Assembly (NCBI GenBank): GCA_963778845.1
Contig: CAVZVW010000001.1
Span: 186,001 to 250,000, forward strand
Direction: 5' to 3'
DNA length: 64,000 nt
From: CAVZVW01 sp963778845
Lineage (GTDB): Bacteria > Actinomycetota > Actinomycetes > Actinomycetales > Kineosporiaceae
Positions 44,676 to 52,716 of this stretch are shown here, in pieces; within the stretch, counting starts at the first letter, position 1, and each line of letters opens with the position of its first letter. Made by a program: the position numbers and the translations under genes. The notes under the pieces are model-generated. The model did not search any database. It saw only the letters and a list, made by a program, of their open reading frames with translations, and was not told the DNA's origin.

Positions 44676-45746
44676 TCAGCCCAGCAGGCCTCGCAACAGG
44701 GCCGACGTGGCGTCGCAGTGCTCCTCCATCGCCCCGCGTGCCCGCACGGCGTCCCCGGAGAGGACGGCGTCGACCACCTCGGCGTGCTGGGTGTCGGAGT
44801 GTTCGATGTTCGGTCGCAGCACGGGGATCGCCGCGAGCATCTGCGCCAGCAGAGCCTGGGCCGACGTCACCGCCTCCACGAGCAGAGGCGAGCCGGAGAG
44901 GGTGGCGATCGCCAGATGCAGGCGGGAGTCGGCCACCCGACGGGCGCTGTCGTCGCAGGCACCCGACGTGGCCCGCAGGGCGCGCACCAGCCACGCTCGC
45001 TGCTCCCCGGTCAGCGGCCCGGACGCGGCCAGGTAAGCCGCCCCTGGTTCGACGACCCGGCGGAACGCGAGCGCGTCGGCAACCTGCGCGGGTGTGTGCC
45101 GCACCAGCGGCGTGACGACCTTCGGGTCGCCGGGCCCGCGGTAGGTCACGACGGTGCCGCCGGTCCGCCCGCGCAGGGTCTGCACCAGGCCCGCCTGGCG
45201 CAGCGCGCTGATCGCCTCGCGCAGCGTGGCCCGGCTCACCCGCAGCCGCTCCGCCAGCTCCCGCTCGGGCGGCAGGCGCTCGCCCTCGGCGAAGACGCCG
45301 AGCCGCACGGCCATCGCCAGGTGCTCCACCGTCGACTCGAAGGCGTTGCCCTCACGGACGGGTCGCAGCACGGCGTCGGGAAGCAACGCCGAGGAGTCGG
45401 GGTCGGGGCTCACCGGCGCGCTCGCGGCCACCGTGACGCTCGGCGCCGTGACGCTCGGCGCCACCGTGACGGTCGGAGCCACGGGGAGTGCCGGAGCCGG
45501 GGCGCTCGCAGGCCCGAGCCCCGCGGGCCCGACACCGAGTGCCGCGGCGTCGACCCCGGCCGACAAGGTGGCAGCCTCGGCATGGTCGGGGATGTCCGCA
45601 CGTAGCGGTTCACGGGTCGGCGTCGGTTCACCCGTGGACGTCGGCTCACCCGGCACCCCGAGGTCACCCGGCACCCCGAGGTCACCCCGTGTGCGCAGGG
45701 TGCCGCCAGCTGCGACCGGCGACACTGCCGGCTGCTGGGCCGCCAC
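44676..45746 (-). CDS. GntR/FadR-type transcriptional regulator
   Basis: Probable regulator of the amine pathway. A winged helix lies around residues 125-190 (LPPERELAERLRVSRATLREAISALRQAGLV) and a FadR C-terminal (FCD) ligand domain follows, with the Asp/His metal ligands expected around ADALAFRRVVEPG and RLHLAIATLSGS. The first 110 residues are low-complexity (GDLGVPGDLGVPG, Pro/Val/Ala); a later start near VSPDPDSS would give a normal-length protein. It reads into the synthetase gene, so it may also be part of that transcript. Confidence 0.85.
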   Translation of the reverse strand: MAAQQPAVSPVAAGGTLRTRGDLGVPGDLGVPGEPTSTGEPTPTREPLRADIPDHAEAATLSAGVDAAALGVGPAGLGPASAPAPALPVAPTVTVAPSVTAPSVTVAASAPVSPDPDSSALLPDAVLRPVREGNAFESTVEHLAMAVRLGVFAEGERLPPERELAERLRVSRATLREAISALRQAGLVQTLRGRTGGTVVTYRGPGDPKVVTPLVRHTPAQVADALAFRRVVEPGAAYLAASGPLTGEQRAWLVRALRATSGACDDSARRVADSRLHLAIATLSGSPLLVEAVTSAQALLAQMLAAIPVLRPNIEHSDTQHAEVVDAVLSGDAVRARGAMEEHCDATSALLRGLLG

Positions 45747-45767
45747 GACACCTCACAGGAAACCAGG

Positions 45768-45816
45768 TTGGTTCAGACCATTGGGGATTGCCTCAACCCG
45801 TCCTCGGTTGGGCAAT
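45768..45816. promoter_or_regulatory. Operator candidates upstream of the GntR gene
   Basis: TGGTTCAGACCA (45769-45780) has TGGT and ACCA arms, fitting the TNGT-N-ACNA pattern of FadR-class sites. ATTGCCTCAACC (45787-45798) and GGTTGGGCAAT (45806-45816) form a second inverted repeat. Both lie in the 169-bp spacer ahead of the regulator, suggesting autoregulation. Confidence 0.55.
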
Positions 45817-45915
45817 GGCGGCATCGTTCTCGCACGAGGGCCGGCTGTCAAGACCGCCTCAGCTCTCTGCGGTGGGAGCTTACGGTTCCCTAACGTACCA
45901 ATAGGCACCAGGTCC

Positions 45916-47250
45916 TCAGCTCTCGCCGAGGTAGCCCCCGGTCTCCAGCAGGGCCCAGAGCCGGGCGAACGCCTCGTCGACCGACAGGACGGAGGTGTCG
46001 AGCTCGAGGTCCGCGTCCACCGGGGGCTCGTACGGTGAGGAGATCCCGGTGAACTCTGCGACCAACCCCTGACGAGCCCGGGCGTACAGGCCTTTGCGAT
46101 CGCGTTGCTCGCAGACCTCCAGTGGCGTGCTGACCCAGACGAGCACGAAGTCGCCCACCTCCTCAACGCGCGCACGCACCGTGGCGCGCACCTGGGCGAA
46201 CGGGGCGATCGGCGCACAGATCGCCACGCCGCCGTGCCGCGTGACCTCGGCGGCCACGTAGCCGATCCGTGCGATGTTGAGGTCCCGGTCGGCTCTGCCG
46301 AAGCCGAGACCGGCTGACAGGAGCCGGCGGACCTCGTCGCCGTCCAGCATCGTCACCGCGCGCCGTCCGTCGTCCAGCAGCCGGTCGGCGAGTGCCTTGG
46401 CCAGGGTGGACTTGCCCGACCCCGACAGGCCGGTGAAGAAGACGGTGACGCCGCGCCGATGCGGCGCAGGGGCGCTGCGCTCACGCTCGTGCTCGAAGGC
46501 AGGGTGCAGCTGCGGCGCCACGGGGAGCACGGTGACGGGGTCGAGCACCGCGTCGGCGCCATACGCCACGGCCACGTCCGCCACGCTGGCCGCGTCGAGA
46601 GCGGCGTCCCCCACGGCCGGCACCGCGACGGGCACGACGAGGCCGGGCAGACCCTGCCGGTCGAGCTCGGCGGCGACCTCTCGCACTGCCCGCAGAAGGG
46701 CCTCCGGCGGCAGGTCGCGGCGGCGTCCGTGACCCACGACGGCCAGCCACAGGAGGGCCGCCCCCCGGTCACGCGCCGCGTGCGCGACGTCCTGCACCAT
46801 CTGCGCGGTCAGGCCCCCGTCCACGACCACGGCGAGCACTCCCCCCCGGCCGGCGCCGACCATGTCGCTCAGCGCCGCGCGCACCTGCGCGGGACGGCGC
46901 CGGTGCCGACGCAGCGGAGGGTGGCTGAAGGGGCGCAGGGCGCGCACCGACCCGCGCAGGACCACCCGTCCGGCGGCGGGCGGCCGCGGCGCGTCGGCGG
47001 CGGGCGGCCGCGGCGCGTCGGCGACGCGAGCATGCTCGACGAGCGCGACCGGCGTGCCCTCGGCGTCCTCCAGCACGAGCGTCCCGGAGGCGATGTCGGG
47101 TGCGACAGCGAGCTCCGGCTCCAGGTGCGGCAGGGCACCGCTGACAACGAGCTCGACCCACTCCAGCTCGGCCAGGGTCGGGTGCCAGATCGTCGGGTGC
47201 GCCGCCAGGTCGTCGAGGTCCTCGCCGCGCACGCAGCCATCGTCACACAC
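45916..47250 (-). CDS. cysC: Adenylyl-sulfate (APS) kinase with atypical N-terminal domain
   Basis: Phosphorylates APS to PAPS. The C-terminal ~175 residues are a full APS kinase: P-loop FFTGLSGSGKSTLAKAL, LDGDEVRRLL, FGRADRDLNIARIGYVAAEV, CEQRDRKGLYARARQG, EFTGISSPYEPP. The N-terminal ~260 residues resemble an ATP-sulfurylase-like region (HPTIWHPTLAE; LVVPVAVPAVG) but I see no H-x-G-H ATP site, so it looks degenerate or specialised. No cysD/cysN in the window. An internal 30-bp duplication codes RVADAPRPPAADAPRPPAAG. Confidence 0.85.
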   Translation of the reverse strand: MCDDGCVRGEDLDDLAAHPTIWHPTLAELEWVELVVSGALPHLEPELAVAPDIASGTLVLEDAEGTPVALVEHARVADAPRPPAADAPRPPAAGRVVLRGSVRALRPFSHPPLRRHRRRPAQVRAALSDMVGAGRGGVLAVVVDGGLTAQMVQDVAHAARDRGAALLWLAVVGHGRRRDLPPEALLRAVREVAAELDRQGLPGLVVPVAVPAVGDAALDAASVADVAVAYGADAVLDPVTVLPVAPQLHPAFEHERERSAPAPHRRGVTVFFTGLSGSGKSTLAKALADRLLDDGRRAVTMLDGDEVRRLLSAGLGFGRADRDLNIARIGYVAAEVTRHGGVAICAPIAPFAQVRATVRARVEEVGDFVLVWVSTPLEVCEQRDRKGLYARARQGLVAEFTGISSPYEPPVDADLELDTSVLSVDEAFARLWALLETGGYLGES

Positions 47251-47307
47251 GGCGGCGGCCGGCCGTGGTCACCCACGACCGGCCACCACGCGAGCCGGAC
47301 CTCGCGG

Positions 47308-48111
47308 TCAGTTGTTGCGGTTGAGGACCGCGAGCAGCCGAAGGATCTCCAGGTACAGCCAGACCAGCGTGACGACCAGGGCGAAGGCCGCCGTCCAGGC
47401 GAACTGCTGCGGGATGCCGTTGCGGATGCCGCGCTCGACGAAGTCGAAGTCGAGCACGAGGTAGAGGGACGCGAGGACCACTCCCACGACGCTGACCGCG
47501 ACGCCCAGAAGGCCCGTCGTGTACAGGCTCGGCCACAGACCGAACATCAGACCCACCATGTGCACGAGACCGAACACGAGGTAGCCCACCCCGGCGATGA
47601 TGAGGATGCGCTGGAACTTCGGTGTCGCCCGGATGACGCGAGTCTTGTACAGCGCGAGCATGGTCGCGAAGGCGGCGAGCGTGCCGAGGACGGCCTGCGA
47701 CACGATGCCGGGCCACGCCGCCTCGTAGTACTTGCTGATCCCCCCGACGAAGACGCCCTCGACGGCCGCGTAGGCCAGGATCAGCGCAGGGCTGGGGCTC
47801 TTGCGGAACGAGTTCACCAGCCCCAGCGCGAGGCCGGCGATCATGGCGACGATCACGAAGCCGAACTGCTCCACCGGCAGCGCGATGTACGTCGCCGCTG
47901 CCGTTGTGACGAGCAGCCCGAAGACCATGGCGGTGCGGGTGACGACGTCGTCCAGCGTCATCCGCCCGGTCTGCAGGGACGTCGCCGAGGGGGCGGAGTA
48001 CATCCCCTGGAGCTCGTCGGCAGTCGGCGTGGGCGTGGGTGTCTCGAAGGTCGCGTACCCCCCGCGCTTGAACTCATCGGTGCGGCTGAAGACGGGGTTG
48101 CGGCTGTCCAT
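47308..48111 (-). CDS. Bax inhibitor-1/YccA family membrane protein
   Basis: 267 residues: a cytosolic N-terminus (about 55 residues, with a PTPTPT run), then about seven transmembrane helices, ending with YLVLDFDFVERGI, the Asp-pair region conserved in BI-1 proteins (calcium leak channel signature in relatives), and WLYLEILRLL. Function in actinobacteria is not settled. ATG at 48111. Confidence 0.9.
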   Translation of the reverse strand: MDSRNPVFSRTDEFKRGGYATFETPTPTPTADELQGMYSAPSATSLQTGRMTLDDVVTRTAMVFGLLVTTAAATYIALPVEQFGFVIVAMIAGLALGLVNSFRKSPSPALILAYAAVEGVFVGGISKYYEAAWPGIVSQAVLGTLAAFATMLALYKTRVIRATPKFQRILIIAGVGYLVFGLVHMVGLMFGLWPSLYTTGLLGVAVSVVGVVLASLYLVLDFDFVERGIRNGIPQQFAWTAAFALVVTLVWLYLEILRLLAVLNRNN

Positions 48112-48254
48112 CGGTCCCTCCGGGGATCGATCAGTGGGTCGGGCGCATCTGGTGGCGATGCGGCGTCGAGCCGCGGTGTGCGGCCCTACCAGCCTAATGC
48201 TGCCGTGCCTTCGCGAGTTCCCGCGCGCGACCGGGCGGGGCACCCGGTGGAGGC

Positions 48255-48365
48255 GGTCGGGCGTACCGAGAACGGCTGGCGGCGTACGGAAAGCCGACAG
48301 AGCGCCGCCCGTCCCCGGCGTGTAGCGCCCCGCGGGTGGCTTGTGTCCGTTTTCGGTACGCCGGC
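48255..48365. promoter_or_regulatory. Three copies of a dispersed TGTCSG-TTTTCGGTACGCC motif
   Basis: The 328-bp spacer between the BI-1 gene and the tRNA holds one plus-strand copy (TGTCCGTTTTCGGTACGCC, about 48344-48362) and two minus-strand copies, CTGTCGGCTTTCCGTACGCC (complement of 48281-48300) and CCGTTCTCGGTACGCC (complement of 48260-48275). A fourth is near 62.7 kb. A protein-binding or small repeat element. The remainder of the spacer shows nothing. Confidence 0.5.
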
Positions 48366-48440
48366 GAGCCGGCGGAAAGCTCGGGACCCACTGGGGATCA
48401 GCTCGGGACCAGCTCAGCGCCTCATCGGCCGCCGGCGGGG

Positions 48441-48513
48441 TGCCCCCGGCGGGACTCGAACCCGCACTGGAGCGCTTTTAAGGCGCCTGCCTCTGCCGTT
48501 GGGCTACGAGGGC
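48441..48513 (-). tRNA. tRNA with UAA anticodon and class I (short variable loop) structure
   Basis: Folds as a standard cloverleaf: acceptor GCCCTCG/CGGGGGC, TA, D-arm GCCCAACGGCAGAGGC, anticodon arm GGCGC-CTTAAAA-GCGCT (anticodon TAA, preceded by T33 and followed by A37), variable loop CCAGT, T-arm GCGGG-TTCGAGT-CCCGC and discriminator A. Length 73; the CCA end is not encoded. UAA would read leucine UUA codons, but bacterial leucine tRNAs have a long variable arm, so the charging identity is uncertain (see findings). Confidence 0.85.
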
Positions 48514-48577
48514 TCGGCCAGCCTAGCCAGGGCCTCCACGACGCGCCCCGTGCACGAACGCGTGGTACGAAAGGCCC

Positions 48578-49705
48578 ATGCGGACCGACGTGGTGGTCGT
48601 CGGGGCAGGGGCGATGGGCGCCGCGGCCACGTGGGCGCTCTCGGCGCGCGGGCTCGACGTCGTCCTGCTGGAGCAGTTCTCCCCGGGGCACGACCTGAGC
48701 GCCTCGCACGGCTCCACACGCATCTTCCGGCTCGCGTACCCCGACGACTTCCACGTGCGCCTGGCGCGGTCCGCGCTGCCCGTCTGGCGCCGGCTTGAGG
48801 CCGAGAGCGGCGAGGTGCTGCTGGAGCAGACGGGTGCGGTCGACCACGGCCCGGCCGCCGTCGTGCAGGGCCTGGCCGACCGCCTCCACCGGTTCGGCGA
48901 GTCCGCGGAGCTGCTCGACCGGGGGCATGCGCACGAGCGGTGGCCCGGGCTGCGATTCGACGAGGCCGTCTGCTTCCACCCGGCCGGCGGGCGCGCCTAC
49001 GCCGACCGCACCCTTCGGGCACTGCTGATGCTCGCGGGCCGCCGGGGGGCACAGCTGCACGACGGCCTCAAGGTCGAACGCCTCGCCGTGCGCAGCTCGG
49101 GCGAGGTGGACGTCGTGACCGCCGACGGGGTGTGGACCGCGCCACACGTCGTCGTGGCCGCGGGAGCCTGGACCGGCGGCCTGCTGCGCGACCTCGTGGC
49201 GCTGCCCGAGCTGCTCGTGACGCAGGTGCAACCGGCGCACTTCCCGGCGGCCCATCCCGCGCTCGGCAGCCCCCGGGCGTGGCCGAGCTTCATCCACTAC
49301 CCCGGCGCCGGGCTCGACTCCGACCACCCGGCGGTCTACGGCCAGTCCGGGCCGCACGGGGTGAAGGTCGGCGTGCACGGCGCCGGCCGGCCGGTGGACC
49401 CTGCGAGCCGAGACGGCGCCGTCGACCCCCTGGCCACCCGGCGGGTCACCACCTACGTCGAACGCTGGGTGCCCGGGGTCGACTATCGCCGACCCGAACC
49501 GCAGGCGTGCACCTACACGAGCACGGTCGACGAGCGCTTCGTCGTGGACCGGGCGGGCCCGATCACGGTCGCGGCCGGGTTCTCCGGGCACGGCTTCAAG
49601 TTCGCCCCGCTCATCGGCGAGCTGGTCGCCGACATCACCCTCGGCGTCCGCCCCGCGCCCGAGGAGCTCGGCCTGAACCGGCCCAGGGTGCCCGTGGGCG
49701 GCTGA
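48578..49705 (+). CDS. FAD-dependent oxidoreductase (SolA/sarcosine oxidase-like)
   Basis: 375 residues of the DAO family. FAD Rossmann motif VVVGAGAMGAAATW at 5-18, then HGSTRIFRLAY as in monomeric sarcosine oxidase/N-methyltryptophan oxidase, VVAAGAW in the middle, and the C-terminal GPITVAAGFSGHGFKFAPLIGE. Most likely oxidises an N-methyl amino acid. The expected covalent-flavin Cys is in ACTYTST. Begins 65 bp downstream of the divergent tRNA. Confidence 0.88.
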   Translation: MRTDVVVVGAGAMGAAATWALSARGLDVVLLEQFSPGHDLSASHGSTRIFRLAYPDDFHVRLARSALPVWRRLEAESGEVLLEQTGAVDHGPAAVVQGLADRLHRFGESAELLDRGHAHERWPGLRFDEAVCFHPAGGRAYADRTLRALLMLAGRRGAQLHDGLKVERLAVRSSGEVDVVTADGVWTAPHVVVAAGAWTGGLLRDLVALPELLVTQVQPAHFPAAHPALGSPRAWPSFIHYPGAGLDSDHPAVYGQSGPHGVKVGVHGAGRPVDPASRDGAVDPLATRRVTTYVERWVPGVDYRRPEPQACTYTSTVDERFVVDRAGPITVAAGFSGHGFKFAPLIGELVADITLGVRPAPEELGLNRPRVPVGG

Positions 49706-49728
49706 GCCGACCTCGCGGGCGGCATCGG

Positions 49729-51075
49729 TCAGCGCCCGTGCGTGTGCGTGCCGTCCCGCACGCCCGCAGCGGCCTCGAACTCGTTGAACGGCACAGCCAG
49801 CGACCCCAACGACACGATCTCGCGACGGAAGAACAGCGCCAACGTCCACTCCGACAGCACGTAGATCTTGCGGTTGAGGGTCGGCACCCGCGACAGGTGG
49901 TAGGTCCGGTGCATGAACCAGGCGGGCAGTCCCTTGATCTTGACTCCGTAGATCTGGGCCACGCCCTTGTAGAGCCCGAGGCTCGCCACCGAGCCGGCGT
50001 GCTTGTGCCGGTAGTCCGTGAGGGGCTTGCCGCGCGCCCCCGCGACGATGTTGTCGCCAAGGCGGCGGGCCTGGCGGACGGCGTGCTGCGCGCTGGGGCT
50101 GCACATCTGACCGGGGTGGGTGAGGTCGGGGACGGCCGTGCAGTCCCCCGCCCCCCAGACCCCGTCGACGTCCTCGACCCGCAGGTCCGTGCGGCAGCGC
50201 AGGCGGCCGCGCTCGTCGAGGGGAAGTCCGAACTTCTCCAGCACGGGGTTGGCCTTGACCCCGGCGGTCCAGACCAGGGTGTCGGAGTCGAAGGCCTCAC
50301 CGTCGGAGAGCTCGATGCGCCCGGCCACGCAGCTGTCCAGGCGCGTGCCGAGCCGCACGTCGATGCCGCGTCGGCGCAGCTCGGTGACGGTGTAGCGGCC
50401 CATGTCCTCACCGACCTCCGGAAGGATCCGGTCACTGGCCTCGACCAGCACGAAGCGCAGGTCCGCCGGCGCGACGCGCCGGTAGTACCGGGTCGCGTCA
50501 CGGGCGAGGTCCTCCAGCTCGGCGAGGGCCTCGACGCCGGCGTAGCCGCCCCCCACGAAGACGAACGTGAGCGCCTTGCGCCGGCGCTCGGCGTCCTGCG
50601 TCGACTCGGCGACGTCCAGGCAGTGCAGCACCTGGTTGCGCAGGTAGATGGCCTCCTCGACCGACTTGAACCCCACGCCCTGCTCGGCCAGGCCGGGTAC
50701 CGGCAGCGTGCGGGCGATCGAGCCCAGGGCGATCACGACGTCGTCGTACGCGAGGTCGTAGTCCGGGCCGTGCAGCGGGTCGAGCCGCACGGTTCGTGCC
50801 TGGTGGTCCAGACCGAGCACGTGGGCGTTGATCACCTCGCACCGCTTGAGCACCCGGCGCAGCGGGACGACGACGTGCCGCGGGGACAGCGACCCGGCCG
50901 ATGCCTCGGGAAGGAAGGGCTGGTAGGTCATGTACGAGCGGGGTTCGACGACGGTGATGGAAGCCTCACGCGGGCGCAGGCGAGACTGGAGGCGCAGGGC
51001 CGTGTAGAGGCCCACGTAGCCGCCGCCGAGCACGAGGATCCGGCGGCCGCCTGGTGCGGTCGGTGTGGTGGACAT
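49729..51075 (-). CDS. ndh: Type II NADH dehydrogenase
   Basis: Non-proton-pumping NADH:quinone oxidoreductase, 448 residues. FAD loop ILVLGGGYVGLYTALRL at about 13-29, NADH loop VFVGGGYAGVEALAEL near 172-188, GVWGAGDCTAVPD near 305, and a membrane-binding C-terminal region (LSEWTLALFF). Length is normal. Its ATG is 17 bp from a Rex-type palindrome, so transcription probably responds to NADH/NAD+. Confidence 0.93.
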   Translation of the reverse strand: MSTTPTAPGGRRILVLGGGYVGLYTALRLQSRLRPREASITVVEPRSYMTYQPFLPEASAGSLSPRHVVVPLRRVLKRCEVINAHVLGLDHQARTVRLDPLHGPDYDLAYDDVVIALGSIARTLPVPGLAEQGVGFKSVEEAIYLRNQVLHCLDVAESTQDAERRRKALTFVFVGGGYAGVEALAELEDLARDATRYYRRVAPADLRFVLVEASDRILPEVGEDMGRYTVTELRRRGIDVRLGTRLDSCVAGRIELSDGEAFDSDTLVWTAGVKANPVLEKFGLPLDERGRLRCRTDLRVEDVDGVWGAGDCTAVPDLTHPGQMCSPSAQHAVRQARRLGDNIVAGARGKPLTDYRHKHAGSVASLGLYKGVAQIYGVKIKGLPAWFMHRTYHLSRVPTLNRKIYVLSEWTLALFFRREIVSLGSLAVPFNEFEAAAGVRDGTHTHGR

Positions 51076-51091
51076 ACCGCCACGCTAGGGA

Positions 51092-51111
51092 CTTGTGAAT
51101 GCCTTCACAAG
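51092..51111 (-). promoter_or_regulatory. Rex-type redox operator ahead of ndh
   Basis: CTTGTGAATGCCTTCACAAG is a perfect 8-4-8 palindrome. The core TGTGAA-N4-TTCACA matches the operator known for the NADH-sensing repressor Rex in Streptomyces. It lies 17 bp before the ndh start codon, where binding would block transcription or initiation. A rex gene is not in the window. Confidence 0.75.
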
Positions 51112-51142
51112 CCGGGACGCCACGAGCTCGGGGAGACGCGGG

Positions 51143-51997
51143 TCACCGGGGCTGTGCCGCGGCGAAGGCCTGGGCGCGGCCGATCACCTCGTCGAGCATG
51201 ACCTCGGTGAGACGGCCCGTGAACGTGTTCTGCTGGCTCACGTGGTAGCTGCCGACCAGCAGCACGGGCGGCCGCGACGGGGGTGCCAGCAGTGCGGTGG
51301 CCGCGTGCCCGAACCTCGTCCGCGGCCTCGGCTGCTCCCAGCCCAGGCGTCGGCTGCAGGCCAGCACCGATCCCCAGGCGAAGGCTCCGAGCGCAAGCAC
51401 AGCGCGCAGGTGAGGCTCGACGAGCCGCACCTCGCGGTCCAGCCAGGGGGCGCACCGGTCGCGCTCCTGCGGGGTCGGGGCGTTGCCCGGTGGCGCGCAG
51501 CGCACCGGTGCGACCATCCGGACGCCGCGCAGCCGCTGCCCGTCGCCCGCCGACTCGCTGGTGGGCAGGTCGGCCAGCCCCGCCCTGTGCAGGGCGGCGA
51601 AGATCCAGTCACCCGAGCGGTCCCCTGTGAAGATGCGGCCGGTGCGGTTACCGCCATGAGCCGCCGGGGCCAGGCCGACCACGAGCAGCCACGGGACGCG
51701 GTCGCCCCACCCGGGGACGGGTCGCCCCCAGTACGGCTCGGCGGCGAAGGCGCGCCGCTTCGTCGTCGCGACCTCCTCACGCCAGGCCACCAGCCGCGGG
51801 CAGGCGCGGCACACCGACACGCGAGCGTCGAGGACCGCCAGGTCCGTCGCCTCCCGGGCGTCGCGCTCGACGGCCGGCTCCGTGGCTGCGACCGGGGTGT
51901 CGCGCTGGGCGGGGTCCCCGGGCCAGCCGCAGCCCGCGGGCACGGGTGAACGGAACACGCGACCGGTCGCCGGGTGTGCCGACCCCGTGCCGGTCAA
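51143..51997 (-). CDS. Uracil-DNA glycosylase, family 5 (UdgB-like)
   Basis: 284 residues. Iron-sulfur Cys ligands in VCRACPRL (about 63-66) and RCAPPG ... RCAPWL near 172-190, motif A GLAPAAHGGNRTGRIFTGD near 109-127 (Ala/His rather than Asp, as in family 5), and motif B SYHVSQQNTFTGRLT near 248. Removes uracil and other deaminated bases from DNA. ATG at 51997; an N-terminal 50 residues before the Cys pair are low-complexity. Confidence 0.88.
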   Translation of the reverse strand: MTGTGSAHPATGRVFRSPVPAGCGWPGDPAQRDTPVAATEPAVERDAREATDLAVLDARVSVCRACPRLVAWREEVATTKRRAFAAEPYWGRPVPGWGDRVPWLLVVGLAPAAHGGNRTGRIFTGDRSGDWIFAALHRAGLADLPTSESAGDGQRLRGVRMVAPVRCAPPGNAPTPQERDRCAPWLDREVRLVEPHLRAVLALGAFAWGSVLACSRRLGWEQPRPRTRFGHAATALLAPPSRPPVLLVGSYHVSQQNTFTGRLTEVMLDEVIGRAQAFAAAQPR

Positions 51998-52013
51998 CCC
52001 CGTGCCGGCGACC

Positions 52014-52643
52014 TCAGGCCCGCTTGATGTACGCGGCGGCGAACACCAGCGCGGCGGCGGACTTGTCCGACAGCACCATCGTGAGGCGGCCCTTGTGGTA
52101 CCAGGCCAGGACCGCGCTACCCGGCGCCGTCGCGACCGCGATCGCCTGGCCGGAAAGGTTCTGCTGCGTCACCTTGGCACCCTGCCCGGCCATCCCGGAG
52201 ATCATGCCCGGCAGGACACGCGCCTCGAAGTCGCTGCTCGCCGCGACCTGGTCGTTGACCCCGATCACCACCAGACCGCCCACCTCGACCGCACCCTTCT
52301 TGACGGTCTTCATCTCGATGCCCGAGAACAACGAGGCCATCGGGGCGAGCGCGCCCTCCAGCTGCGAGCGCACGCCGGCCGGCACATCGACGTACGTGTA
52401 GCCCACGACGTCCGCGATCTTCGGTGGCGAGGCGAGGGGTGAGGGACCGGCCTGCGACGCCGAGGCGGCGCCGTCCGACGCGGCCTGCGCGGACGGAGAG
52501 GCGGCCGCGTCGGAGACCGAGGAGGCTGCGACGCCCGTCCCCGAGGAGCTCCCCGACGAGCATCCGGAGACCAGGCCGAGCGCCACGGCCGCGGCGAGCG
52601 CGGCGGCCATGCGAGGGCCGACGGAGGCGAGGCTGCGGGGCAC
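52014..52643 (-). CDS. Putative secreted lipoprotein
   Basis: 209 residues. Signal peptide with a lipobox LVSGC at about 24-28, then a Ser/Ala-rich linker (about 29-72) and a compact domain with VVGYTYVDVPAGV and GGLVVIGVNDQ. No family recognised. It starts 17 bp after the UDG stop on the same strand, so the two may share a transcript in the order lipoprotein then UDG. Confidence 0.75.
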   Translation of the reverse strand: MPRSLASVGPRMAAALAAAVALGLVSGCSSGSSSGTGVAASSVSDAAASPSAQAASDGAASASQAGPSPLASPPKIADVVGYTYVDVPAGVRSQLEGALAPMASLFSGIEMKTVKKGAVEVGGLVVIGVNDQVAASSDFEARVLPGMISGMAGQGAKVTQQNLSGQAIAVATAPGSAVLAWYHKGRLTMVLSDKSAAALVFAAAYIKRA

Positions 52644-52716
52644 GGCGGTCCTCAGGGTGGGGGGGCTCGGTCACCGGACCCTACACGCGGGCTCGCACGG
52701 TCGCGACGACGCGGGC

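Noticed and set aside
48441..48513. tRNA-Lys on the plus strand because of the cttttaa run
   Set aside because: The T-loop TTCGAGT, T-stem and acceptor pairing only work on the minus strand, giving anticodon TAA.
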